From: Stramonita haemastoma | Taxonomy: Eukaryota > Mollusca > Gastropoda > Neogastropoda > Muricidae | Assembly: GCA_030674155.1 (NCBI GenBank) | Contig: CM060337.1 | Span: forward strand, 41,631,417-41,650,617 | Direction of reading: 5' to 3' | Length of the DNA: 19,201 nucleotides | In this document: piece by piece, positions 8,019 through 16,378 of the stretch | Layout of the letters: each line of letters opens with the position of its first letter | Position numbering within the stretch: the stretch's first letter is position 1 | The notes under the pieces: model-generated | The model's input: the letters and a program-made list of their open reading frames with translations, nothing else | Databases searched by the model: none | What the model was told of the DNA's origin: nothing | Program-made: the position numbers and the translations under genes

Positions 8019-8196
8019 AGTGCCGACTCCACTGTCCCCCCTCCCCCCAAAGTCCTTGGATGAGACTAAACCGAGGCCACACGGGGCCAACGCACGCAGA
8101 ACACCTTGCGCACACGTTAAAACCCGTTCCGCTTTCAGAGGAGTAGGTCATTGTGTGCCGGTGGGAACGGACATGTCTACTTATTCCATTATCCTC
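8018..8196 (+). mobile_element. SINE-A fragment, headless, divergent
   Basis: It begins at AGTGCCGACTCCACT in the body, directly after the CA repeat. It continues through ACGCAGAACACCTTGCGCAC and GGTGGGAACGGA, then jumps to TTATTCCATTATCCTC, so the region between is deleted. No AAAT tail remains. Confidence 0.8.
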
Positions 8197-8237
8197 AAAA
8201 AAAAGTACTCGCACCGTCTACCCTCCCCTCCACCGCC

Positions 8238-8240
<3 letters not shown>

Positions 8241-8315
<75 letters not shown>
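8241..8315. repeat. GT microsatellite
   Basis: About 37 nearly perfect GT units, immediately followed by an AACAAT repeat. Confidence 0.97.
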
Positions 8316-8317
<2 letters not shown>

Positions 8318-8375
8318 CAATAACAATAACAATAACAATAACTTTTATTCAGTTTTTGCAGGCCATATAGCCCAT
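8316..8375 (-). mobile_element. probable non-LTR retrotransposon 3' end
   Basis: On the minus strand, GGGCTATATGGCCTGC is followed by AAAAACTGAATAAAAG and four TTATTG repeats (AACAAT on the plus strand, 8316-8342). A short terminal repeat just after an A-rich 3' UTR end is typical of several LINE clades and of SINEs that borrow LINE tails. No reverse transcriptase coding sequence is present, so the clade cannot be named and the length is unknown. Confidence 0.4.
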
Positions 8376-8532
8376 AGGAACAACATTTAAACATGTACTT
8401 TCATGTATGGTGAACATCATTACTTCTTATATCTAAACATTTAGTAAGAAATAATCCAACTTTAAACATCAAACTAGGTCTAGTGCACATACAAAGAAGC
8501 TGAACTTTAAGAGTCGAAGGAAATCTGTAGTA

Positions 8533-8534
<2 letters not shown>

Positions 8535-8603
<69 letters not shown>

Positions 8604-8933
8604 TGCGTGTGTCTGCGTGTGTCTGCGTGTGTCTGCGTGTGTCTGTGTGTGCTGTGTGTGTGTGTCTGTGTGTGTACGTGTGTGTACATGTGTGTATGTG
8701 TGTGTGTATGTGCGCGTGTGTGTGTGTTGTGTGTGTGCGTGTGCGCGTGTGTGTGCGCGTGTGCGTGCGTATGTGTGTGTGTGCGTGCGGGTGTATGGGT
8801 GTGTGCGGGTGTATGGGTGTGTGCGGGTGTATGGTGTGTGTGCGGGTGTATGGGTGTGGGGGGGTATGTGTGCGTGTATGTGTGTGTTTGTGTGTGTGTG
8901 TGGTGTGTTTGTGTGTGCGTGTGTGTGTGTGTT

Positions 8934-9020
<87 letters not shown>
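8535..9020. repeat. GT-rich compound repeat array, about 490 bp
   Basis: Pure GT runs flank more complex sub-arrays: a 10-bp GTGTGTCTGC unit repeated about four times (8601-8645) and an 18-bp GCGGGTGTATGGGTGTGT unit repeated about four times (8786-8862). All three forward frames stay open because GT repeats contain no stop, which explains the long apparent open frames. Confidence 0.97.
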
Positions 9021-9025
<5 letters not shown>

Positions 9026-9048
9026 CCCCTCTCCCTCTCTCCCTCTGT

Positions 9049-9272
9049 CAGGGAGGAGGGATAGCCTGGTTGGTTAGGGTTTAGCGCATTGCACTGCTAA
9101 CCCCGGTTCGAATCCCATTTAAGGGGATATTTTCCCCTGGGGGTCAGCGCTGACTCTACTCCCCCCCAAAAGTTCTTCGGATGGGACTATAAACCGAAGT
9201 CCCGCGTACGAACGCGCACAGAACATCTTACGTACACGTTAAAACCTGATCCACTTTTCGGAGGAGTAGGCC
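9049..9272 (+). mobile_element. SINE-A copy, divergent subfamily, 3'-truncated
   Basis: The A box is TAGCCTGGTTGGTTAGG and the B box GGTTCGAATCC, both good Pol III promoter matches. The internal hairpin is perfect (GGGGATATTTTCCCC). In the body the long stem carries paired changes (GTACG with CGTAC rather than GTGCG with CGCAC). It ends near GAGGAGTAGGCC with no 3' part. The head differs from other copies, suggesting a separate lineage. Confidence 0.85.
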
Positions 9273-9279
9273 CTTCCTC

Positions 9280-9670
9280 CTCTCCTCCCCCTTCCTAGCA
9301 TCCTTTTCTCTAAAAAAAAAAAATCTTATCACCCCCACGCCTCCTCCCACCAACCGCGAGGAAAGAAAAAATTTTGAGCCAAAGTGTCAGCGCAGACCGT
9401 TTTATCTATCTGCCTTTTTGCGTCCACATGAGGGGCCAGGGGTTAGTGTTGAGGTTAAGTGTTAGGGTTAGAGTTATGGAACAGCATGCAAGGGTTGTCT
9501 GTCAGCTGGTCGGTCTGAATGTTAGAATACATGTGGACACAACGGCAGGTAAACAAATGGTGTGTAGCTGTAGACACAATGGCATATACCTCGCAAATAG
9601 CCTGGAGCTTTAAATCAGAATCACCAGTCCTATCAACAGCAAAAAGTGCCCATAAAATTTCCAGGTTTTT
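9280..9670. other. unassigned DNA
   Basis: It contains a CT-rich patch, a short A run, and an irregular GGTTAGTGTTGAGGTTAAG stretch at 9431-9475 with one TTAGGG-like unit. No gene is recognised. Confidence 0.4.
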
Positions 9671-9675
9671 CTATC

Positions 9676-9892
9676 TCCTCGAAAAGTCTTTCGAAGAAGA
9701 CTATAAACCGAGGTCCCAGTGTGGGAACCCACGCAGAACGTCTTCCGCACACGTTAAAACCCGATTCTGCCGTTCAAAATTTGTAGGCCAGTGTGTGTCA
9801 GCAGGAACGGATGACACAACCCTTACAAAACCGCACACGCACGGGGACTGGATTTTAGTGGAAAAAAGCACTTGAGCGCTTATTCCACTATG
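9676..9892 (+). mobile_element. SINE-A fragment, divergent, headless
   Basis: It runs from CTCGAAAAGTCTTTCGAAG through ACTATAAACCGAGGTCCC, ACACGTTAAAACCCG and CACACGCACGGGGACTGGAT to the 3' stem (AAGCAC...GCGCTT, one mismatch) and TTATTCCACTAT. It shares the GTTAAAACC variant with the copies at 9049, 12555 and 16379. It is followed directly by the 89-bp duplication. Confidence 0.83.
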
Positions 9893-10080
9893 CTTAGAAT
9901 AAGGCGATTTTAAGTGCGAAACATTTTTGAACGAGTCGCATCCATTTTTCTTAAAAGCCCATAATAAACCATGTAAGAACACTTAGAATAAGGTGATTTC
10001 AAGTCCGAAATATTTTGAACGAGTTGCATCCATTTTTGTAAAAAAAAAACCTCCCCAAAATGGATCTTGTAAGAAAACAA
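9893..10080. repeat. tandem duplication of an 89-bp unit
   Basis: CTTAGAATAAGGCGATTTTA at 9893 recurs as CTTAGAATAAGGTGATTTCA at 9982. Both continue with AACGAGT(C/T)GCATCCATTTTT and end near TGTAAGAA. The first unit continues smoothly from the SINE-A end, so the SINE may have landed at or taken part in the duplication. Confidence 0.85.
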
Positions 10081-10209
10081 TAGCCAGACTCCTTTTCTCT
10101 GCCTGTCCTCTCACCGCTCTATGTGCATCCCTACCCCTCCTCAACTCCCTTGTCATGTCTTGTCTTTAACCTCTCCTCAATACTCAAACCCAGACATTAA
10201 AATCTCCTC

Positions 10210-10310
10210 ACCCCCACAACACACACTACATCAATACAACCCGTACACACGCACACAACCGCGCACAACCACACACCGCGCGCACGCACGGCACGCTACA
10301 CACACGCTCA
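10210..10310. repeat. CA/CG-rich imperfect repeat
   Basis: Imperfect ACAC, CGCACA and CACGC units, forming the left flank of the GT-rich array that follows. Confidence 0.75.
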
Positions 10311-10381
10311 ACGTCACACGTGTGCTGAGGTCTGTGCTGCGTCGTGACTGTGTCTGTCCGGTCGTATGAGTCTGCTGCTGT

Positions 10382-10711
10382 GTCATGGTGTGTCTGTGTG
10401 TGTCTGTGTGGACAGAGAGTATGATGAGCAGAGAGAGTGTGTGTGTGTGTGTGTGTGTGTGTTGTGTGTGTGTGTGTGTGTGTGGTGTGTGGTGTGTGGT
10501 GTGTGGGTGTGTGATGATGTATGTGTGTGTGTTGTGTGTTGTATGTTGTATGTATGTATGTATGTATGTATGTATGTTGTATGTATGTATGATGTGTGTG
10601 TATGTGTATGAGTGTGGTGTGTTGAGTGTGTGTGTATGAGTGTGTGTGTATGAGTGTGTGTATGAGTGTGAGTGTGTGTGTATGAGTGTGTTGTATGTGT
10701 GTGGATGGGGT

Positions 10712-10769
<58 letters not shown>

Positions 10770-10895
10770 TGTGAATCTGAGGGGGAGAGAGAGCTGAGAG
10801 AGAGAGAGAGAGCGAGAGAGAGAGAGCGAGAGAGAGAGAGAGAGGCGAGAGAGAGAGAGCGAGAGAGAGAGAGAATATATATAGAGAGAGTCTAA
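10382..10895. repeat. compound GT, TATG, GTGTGTATGA and GA array
   Basis: GT runs (10437-10500), a TATG run (10548-10592), units of GTGTGTATGA (about 10620-10690), a long GT run (10711-10772) and a purine-only GA/GAGC tract (about 10782-10874) lie in succession. The GA tract is homopurine with mirror symmetry, a form that can adopt triplex structure. Confidence 0.95.
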
Positions 10896-10899
10896 TGGT

Positions 10900-11570
10900 A
10901 TAACACAGGTAAATAATCACAGATTTGTTAACAATACTGTCATACTCTTACCAATTTTGCTCTCATCAAAAAAATTATCTTCAGGCTTGAACTGCTCTCA
11001 GATTTTATAACGAACAGTCCTGTTTCGAGTCATCTCACGAGAGAATGTTTAGCGCGCATTTCTACTACGTGCAAAAACGTTGGCTATTTAAGTGCTGATT
11101 GTGCAAATTTCAATTTTTGAGGTCTCTGACATTTAGTTACCCTACAGCTGCATAAGTTATGGAACACGTTTACCTATTTTCCAAGAACTAAATATTCTTC
11201 TTTCTATTATAAAAAAAAAATCCCGTTGGATACTAGGGAGCTGTCGGTATAAATAGCATCCCCACCTTCTGGAAATTCTGTGCTAGAAATTCCCTCTTTT
11301 CTATCCCTCTCATTGTTTCTGCTTTGTTCCTTTTCTTCTTGTCACATTCTCTATCTTTGCTTTCGGAACGTTTGACGAAGAAAAAAAATTACAAAACATT
11401 TCGAGGGACAGATTACCTTAAAACATTTTCTTAATCGATTCCATTTACCAAGAAAAAAATGTTTGCCAGTCCAAGACTTGCAGAAAAAAATGTGTGTTTG
11501 TTTTTTACACCCAATCGCTAACTTGGATTCATTAAAGAAAAACAAACAAAAAAACACCAAAACACCACGC
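10900..11570. other. unassigned AT-rich DNA
   Basis: No gene, RNA or mobile element is recognised in this stretch. Confidence 0.45.
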
Positions 11571-11727
11571 ACGCAGCACGCACGCACGCACGCACACACA
11601 CACCACACACACACCACACACACCACACACACACACACACACCACACTCCTCCACCTACTACTACTACTACTACTACTACTACATACTACTACTACTACT
11701 ACTACTACTAACTAAACTACTACTACA
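11570..11727. repeat. CACG/CA then ACT microsatellite
   Basis: GCAC units (11567-11593) lead into CA repeats (to 11645), then trinucleotide ACT repeats (11657-11727) with one interruption. Strand-wise this is similar to the TG-to-GTA transition near 15430. Confidence 0.95.
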
Positions 11728-11925
11728 ATCCAATCTTGTTCTCTTTCTCGTTGACCGTTTCTGTGGTCTAAAACTGGTCACTTCGGACACGTTGGCCGCT
11801 GGATACTTTGGTTTGGCACCAGAACCCCTGAAAACAGCATCAACAAGCAACTCGAGCAAAAATCCTGACAGTTTGCATGATCAAACAGAAACAAATTCAG
11901 ACTTACTTTAAAAATAACATCTTTC

Positions 11926-12040
11926 AATTTTTTCTTTTATCTTATTCTTTTTATTTCGAGGATGATGGGATAAGAACTCATGTGCTTTTTTACATCCAGT
12001 CCCCGTGTGCATGCAGTTTTTGTAAATTCTGTCATCCGTA
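11926..12040 (-). mobile_element. SINE-A fragment, 3' end only, minus strand
   Basis: On the minus strand it has GTCCCCGTGTGC (complement of the ACACGGGGAC segment), the 3' stem with its loop, CATCATCCTCGAAAT and a decayed A-rich tail. It ends near GTCATCCG, so it is strongly 5'-truncated. Confidence 0.83.
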
Positions 12041-12249
12041 AAGGGATTCTGCAAAGACCTCGTGTTTTTTTTTTCTGCTATCAGCTTACTTGTGGATTCC
12101 AATTCCGTTTGTATTAGAGGGGGAAACTCAAATCAGCTCGACAGGAGTTTGGTTTCGGGTTTTATTGCTGTTTCTTTTAGGGGGGATGCGGGGTGTTGAA
12201 CTATTTTTCAAGAACTTTCCGATTTGAACAGACTTCTGGGAGAGGGTCT

Positions 12250-12385
12250 GGGAAAACACGCAAGTGGTTAGAACACAACTCTGCTTATCTACCATCCCTG
12301 TCTAATAGATCAAAAACGTACCGTAAATGTGCTACATTCCTCTGCTCATTACGTTGTAAAAACAACAACAACAAACAACAACACC
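12250..12385 (+). mobile_element. possible degenerate SINE with AAC tail
   Basis: AAGTGGTTAGAACAC resembles a tRNA A box. About 100 bp later there is an AAC-repeat tail (12358-12381), a layout like SINE-C at 17945-18151. No B box is convincing. Confidence 0.25.
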
Positions 12386-12434
12386 CCCAAATATTCAGGA
12401 TCTCTCCACAGCTTTACATGGCATTTTGAAAATC

Positions 12435-12553
12435 AAAACCAAAAACTTCGAAGACTGTGTTTATGACATTTTTTAAAAACCCAAACAAGAAATTTCGAAG
12501 ACTTATGTTTACGTTTTAAAAAACGAAACAAAAAATGTCTAAGACTATGTTTA
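12435..12553. repeat. short tandem repeat of about 41 bp, 3 units
   Basis: Units begin AAAACCAAAAACTTCGAAGAC, AAAACCCAAACAAGAAATTT and AAAAAACGAAACAAAAAATG. Each ends with GACT(G/T)ATGTTTA-like sequence. They are diverged, but order and spacing are consistent. Confidence 0.75.
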
Positions 12554-12554
12554 G

Positions 12555-12840
12555 TGGGGTGGGGTAGCCTGGTGGTTCATTGCGCTTGAGATCTGACGGC
12601 CCAGGGGATCGAACCAGTACCTAGGCAACTGTTTCAAGGGGATTCTTTCCCTCCTGCATTTAGCATCAGTATCGGCTCCATTCGTCTGAGAGTCGGTCCC
12701 TCAGGGAGACTATAAACTGTGGGCTCGAGTCCAAAACCCATGCAGAATGTCTTGCGCCTTCGTTAAAACCCATTCCGCCTTTCGAAAGAGTAAGCCATTT
12801 CGCGACGATAGAAACGGATGACAAAATTAAAAAAAAAAAA
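12555..12840 (+). mobile_element. SINE-A copy, highly divergent
   Basis: The head has TAGCCTGGTGGTTCATTGCG (the A box joined to the anticodon-like part, with several bases lost). The body shows TCAGGGAGACTATAAACTG, ATGCAGAATGTCTTGCGCC, CGTTAAAACCCATTCCGCC and AGAAACGGATGACAAAAT, ending in an A run. The 3' stem-loop is absent. It represents an old or separate subfamily. Confidence 0.78.
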
Positions 12841-12922
12841 AATGCAGCACACTCGTATCGTGTTTACACCTCGTTTCCTGAGTTTTAAGGCAAAAACGAG
12901 TTACACAGGCAAAACTTTCACG

Positions 12923-13040
12923 TGGGGGACGGAATAGACTGGTGGTTAAGTGATGCGCTCACGATTTGCTGACCCGGGTTCGAGTCTTGTTTAAGAGGAT
13001 TTTTCCTCTGAAGTTATCAGCGCGGACTCCACTGCCATTA
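12923..13040 (+). mobile_element. SINE-A head fragment
   Basis: A head with AATAGACTGGTGGTTAAG and consensus-like B box GGTTCGAGTC is followed by a perfect internal hairpin (AGAGGA TTTT TCCTCT) and the start of the body (CGCGGACTCCACTGCC). It then passes into ATT/ATC repeats (13036-13088). The paired A and T substitutions in the hairpin are notable. Confidence 0.82.
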
Positions 13041-13088
13041 TTATCATTATCGTCATTATCATTATTAAGTTATCAATAACATTATTAA
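13036..13088. repeat. ATT/ATC-rich imperfect microsatellite
   Basis: CATTATTATCATTATCGTCATTATC-type units followed by AATAACATTATTAAG. It separates two oppositely oriented SINE heads. Confidence 0.8.
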
Positions 13089-13120
13089 GCGCTCTGACCA
13101 CTTAGCTATCCCGCCCCCTA
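13089..13120 (-). mobile_element. SINE-B head fragment, minus strand
   Basis: The minus strand reads GGGGGCGGGATAGCTAAGTG followed by GTCAGAGCGC, matching the first about 30 bp of SINE-B. Nothing downstream matches the SINE-B body. It faces the SINE-A head at 12923 across the ATT/ATC repeat. Confidence 0.7.
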
Positions 13121-13185
13121 GCTCTAGCTGAAAAAAGGATTAAAAAAAATGTGTGCACTTACGTTTGTGGGTTCTTGCTATTGCT

Positions 13186-13480
13186 CGGCGACGATGATCT
13201 TGCTGCGGCGACGATGATCTTGATGCTGCTGCGGCGACGAACTCTTGATGGTGATTTAGCGATTAACACTTGTGCGGCGACGATGATCTTGCTGCGGCGA
13301 CGATGATCTTGATGCTGCTGCGGCGACGAACTCTTGATGGTGATTTGGCGATTAACACTTGCTGCGGCGACGATGATCTTGCTGCGGCGACGATGATCTT
13401 GATATTGCTGCGACGATATATTGATGCTGCAACGGTGACGAACTCGTTGTTGCTGCAGCGACGATGCTAGTTCTTGATAC
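13186..13480. repeat. higher-order minisatellite, 89-90 bp unit with 20-bp subunits
   Basis: CGGCGACGATGATCT occurs in pairs 20 bp apart at 13186/13206, 13275/13295 and 13365/13385. Each pair is followed by a variant CGGCGACGAACTCTTGATG and, in the first two units, by GATTT(A/G)GCGATTAACACTTG. The large units repeat at 89 and 90 bp and decay to the right. A 90-bp period keeps frame, so open frames on both strands have repeated peptides. There is no start, splice or family evidence that it is coding. Confidence 0.9.
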
Positions 13481-13489
13481 TGTTGAGAG

Positions 13490-14215
13490 ACACACAAGCC
13501 CCGAACTGTGATTCGATCCCCATGACAACTGTCGACACCAATGCCAGACTTCTGAGGGTTCAGAGCAAGAAGTGGAGTGACCCAGAAGGTCTGGGAAGTG
13601 CTTCAATACCATGTTTGGGGGCGTGAGGTGTCCGTCCCTTCCCCTCATGAGCACTGAACGGTGTGCGAGGGTTGGCATGCGGTGCCGATTCAGGACACCC
13701 GAATTCTTGTTCAACGATACGATTGGTGGGCTCTCTCTTTGTGACCACTGAGGATAAGGAAAGTTTTCAACTCTGGTCAGTGAGCCTTGCAGAGAACTTC
13801 AGGGACAAATTTTGATACGAGCTAAAAGAAAAATGAAAGTGACTGGGTGACTTTTGTGGACAGTGTGCACACACACACGCACGTTGACAGGCTGCAGTCT
13901 GTACTGACACGCCTGAAGTGTGCAAAGCAGGGGTGGTGGCGTGTTCGAATGCTTGTCAACCTCATACGGTGGGTTACATACACACACACCGAAGCCGAAT
14001 GCGCTGGGCCTGATTTGTGCAGGCGCTTAACGGCAGTTTAGCGCATTTTCGCTCATATGACAGAAAACATCAGTGGCTGTCTGAGCGTTTGAAGAAGAAA
14101 GGTACGGTCGGTGAAAATAATGTCGCAGAGAGCGGATGCCCACAAAGAGACCACAGCCCCTACTGCTCTCATCGCATTTAGTCCCTGAAGTTTTTATCAG
14201 AGATGGGAGGTCCTA
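13490..14215. other. unassigned DNA
   Basis: GC content is a little higher than in the surroundings. Minus-strand open frames occur at 13490-13750, but no family motif is recognised. A short CA run lies at 13867-13881. Confidence 0.4.
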
Positions 14216-14315
14216 TAGACGCCACTCTGATATCTACGCCCCCAAACTCCTACCTACTTCGTTGTTCAATCCAGTCGAAGATGAAGACGGCCTCGGATTG
14301 GTCTAGATCCCTGGG

Positions 14316-14412
14316 CAACGGAACCAGGCTGTGCACGGACAACGGAACCAGGCTGTGCACTGGACAACGGAACCAGGCTGTGCACTGGACAACGGAACCA
14401 GGCAGTGCGCTA
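14316..14412. repeat. 25-bp minisatellite, 4 units
   Basis: CAACGGAACCAGGCTGTGCA plus CTGGA is repeated four times: the first unit is 24 bp, two are exact, and the last diverges (GGCAGTGCGCTAG). The surrounding 14216-14640 sequence is not recognised, though an open minus-strand stretch from an ATG near 14626 (starting MVFVTRSLP) runs about 40 codons. Confidence 0.9.
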
Positions 14413-14689
14413 GGTCTGCCCTTCAGGGAGTTGGCGCAGCACTTTCTCCTATCTCCCATTCTAAACCCTTCCTCCCCGTCCATCTAGCATCTGTCTACTT
14501 TAGTCATGGGGATCTTGGACAAAGTCCAGGGTCATGTGCTCCAACATCGTGGCGATGGCGTCTCCATGATCTCTGGTGAGAAGGGTCACGGTCACTGGTA
14601 AAGATCTGGTGACAAAGACCATGGACATTACTATAATTACATAGTCTAGTTAAGCCTCTTTTTACAAAAAAAAGTAAATCAGTACAAAA

Positions 14690-14739
14690 GGGGGGTGGGA
14701 TAACCTTAGTGGTCAAAGTGCTGCGCTTGTGATCTGATC
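14690..14739 (+). mobile_element. SINE head fragment 1 of a tandem pair
   Basis: GGGGGTGGGATAACCTTAGTG begins a tRNA-like head with A-box similarity (GTGGTCAAAGTGCTGCGC). It stops after GATCTGATC, where a second head begins at once. Confidence 0.7.
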
Positions 14740-14781
14740 GGGGATGGGATAGCCTAGTGGTCAGAACATTGCGCTCGCAAT
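14740..14781 (+). mobile_element. SINE-A head fragment 2 of a tandem pair
   Basis: GGGGATGGGATAGCCTAGTG then GTCAGAACATTGCGCTCGCAA is an almost consensus SINE-A 5' end of about 42 bp. No B box or body follows. It lies about 155 bp upstream of the THAP-encoding fragment. Confidence 0.78.
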
Positions 14782-14934
14782 GAGCGCTTATTAGCCGGCA
14801 ACCCAAAGCGAGGCTCCGCTAGGCGTCGCTTTAGTTGTTGGGAGTGAGACATGCGTTGTCTATTACATTGAAAAATAGAGTGAAAGGGCTTGGATCGAGT
14901 AAGAAAATTGTTCGAATTGTCATATACAGCCAAA

Positions 14935-15006
14935 ATGCCGAGATATTGCACCGTTTTCGGGTGCGGTAATAAATGTGGGTTTCGTTTCCCCACTGATCCA
15001 CAGTAA
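14935..15006 (+). pseudogene. THAP zinc-finger N-terminal fragment (first exon or remnant)
   Basis: An ATG with A at -3 (CCAAAATG) opens a 23-codon frame starting MPRYCTVFGCGNK and continuing with GFRFPTDPQ. Cys5 and Cys10 with four residues between, and the F-x-FP-x-DP block, are the hallmarks of the start of a THAP (C2CH) DNA-binding domain. The loop between the second Cys and FRFP is shorter than usual. The rest of the domain (the conserved Trp, the C-x2-H pair and the AVPTIF end) is absent. The frame ends at TAA (15004-15006), unless CA|GTAACA at 15002/15003 is a splice donor. It may be exon 1 of a host gene, or debris from a gene or THAP-type transposase. Confidence 0.6.
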
Positions 15007-15061
15007 CATTTCAACCCAAACATCGACAAATTCAATACGTTTTCACTCCGTCTCTTCTATG

Positions 15062-15149
<88 letters not shown>

Positions 15150-15234
15150 GTGTGTGCGTGGTGTGTGTGCGCGTGTAAGCGTGCGCGGATATGCGTGCGT
15201 GCGGGCATGTGCGCGCGCGCATGTGCGTGCGTGC

Positions 15235-15296
<62 letters not shown>

Positions 15297-15299
15297 AAC
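15062..15299. repeat. TG microsatellite with GCGTG-rich centre
   Basis: TG runs at 15065-15144 and 15238-15295 flank a centre of GCGCGTG, GCGTGCG and GCGCGCGCATG units. It begins about 55 bp after the THAP fragment. Confidence 0.97.
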
Positions 15300-15399
15300 T
15301 GTGAGTGAGTGAGTGAGTGAGTGAGTGAGTGAGTGAGTGAGTGAGTGAGTGAGTGAGTGAGTGAGTGAGTGAGTGAGTGAGTGAGTGAGTGAGTGAGTG
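15300..15399. repeat. GTGA tetranucleotide microsatellite
   Basis: About 25 nearly perfect GTGA/GAGT units. Each contains GTGAGT, a splice-donor-like string, purely by repeat composition. Confidence 0.97.
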
Positions 15400-15429
15400 T
15401 GTGTGTGTTTGCGTGTGTGTATGTGTTTT

Positions 15430-15441
15430 GTAGTAGTAGTA

Positions 15442-15498
<57 letters not shown>

Positions 15499-15530
15499 TA
15501 GTAGTAGTAGTCGTGGTGGTGGTGGTGGTG

Positions 15531-15574
<44 letters not shown>

Positions 15575-15581
15575 GGTGGTG

Positions 15582-15664
<83 letters not shown>
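15430..15664. repeat. GTA/GTG trinucleotide microsatellite
   Basis: Alternating blocks of GTA and GTG (GTA, GTG, GTA, GTG, GTA) extend over about 235 bp with few interruptions. All long apparent open frames here are homopolymer artefacts (poly-Val, poly-Ser, poly-Tyr, poly-His, poly-Thr). Confidence 0.97.
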
Positions 15665-15669
15665 CTTCA

Positions 15670-16118
15670 AGTTTACGGCCTTCCACATACAGTGATACCG
15701 GACGGGGAGGGGAGGGGGAGGGGAAAGAATATTAAAAAAAAAAAGAAAATAAAAACATAAATCAATACACATTTATACGTAAAAAAAACAAACCCCGTTA
15801 TGATAAAAATATGATAATATTATCAGTTGAAATATTAATAAGATAAAGAAGGAAAGGAAGAAAGAGACAGAAACAGAAAATGGTGGGGGGTGGGTTGACT
15901 AAAAATGTATATATATTTTTTAAATATATTTTTAAGGGGAATATTAGCGCGTGCGCGTGCGCGCGCACACGCGCGCGTGCGTGCGTGTGTCTGTGTTTGT
16001 CCTCTTATGCAGTGTTTAGATGTGGCTGAAGATCTCATTACATTAAGCGGAACTGTATGCTAAACACTAAATTAACAAGAAAGAAAAACATTCGAAATAG
16101 AACTACGATTATGTAACT
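15670..16118. other. AT-rich DNA with an alternating GC/AC tract
   Basis: A-rich non-coding DNA contains GCGCGTGCGCGTGCGCGCGC and flanking ACACGCGCG (15947-15990), an alternating purine-pyrimidine tract that can adopt Z-DNA. No gene is recognised. Confidence 0.6.
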
Positions 16119-16125
16119 ACAACAA

Positions 16126-16211
<86 letters not shown>
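16126..16211. repeat. TG microsatellite
   Basis: About 43 perfect TG units. Confidence 0.98.
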
Positions 16212-16212
<1 letters not shown>

Positions 16213-16260
16213 GTCCGTCTTCATTTCAACCTATATATTCACCTCAATGTTGTGTTAGTC

Positions 16261-16345
16261 TCTGTGTGTGTGTGTGTGTGTGCGCGCGCGCGCGCGTGCG
16301 TGCACACGCGCGTGTCTATGTGTGTCCTCGCACGCGCACGCACGT
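16261..16345. repeat. GT/GC alternating tract
   Basis: A GT run passes into GCGCGCGCGCGCGTGCGTGC then ACACGCGCGTG. It is strictly alternating purine-pyrimidine for about 50 bp and is a second potential Z-DNA tract. Confidence 0.9.
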
Positions 16346-16378
16346 AAGGAACGTAGGTTTTAAAATATGTATACGAGA

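Noticed and set aside
8533..9084. Three overlapping cysteine/valine-rich open frames of 175-183 codons
   Set aside because: They are translations of a GT repeat, which contains no stop codons in any forward frame; there is no start, splice or family evidence.
9431..9475. Interstitial telomere repeat (TTAGGG-like)
   Set aside because: Only one exact TTAGGG unit in an irregular GTTAG-rich stretch; not a tandem array.
10231..10920. 229-codon minus-strand frame with His/Thr-Ser composition
   Set aside because: It spans compound GA, GT and TATG arrays; the composition is repeat-driven.
13352..13750. Minus-strand frames of 120 and 62 codons next to the minisatellite
   Set aside because: One runs through the minisatellite and neither shows a family motif or good start context.
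15300..15399. Cluster of splice-donor-like GTGAGT strings
   Set aside because: They arise from the GTGA repeat itself; no acceptor or exon accompanies them.
15032..15772. 246-codon minus-strand frame rich in Thr and His
   Set aside because: It is a translation of CA, TCAC and TAC/CAC repeats and reflects motif periodicity only.
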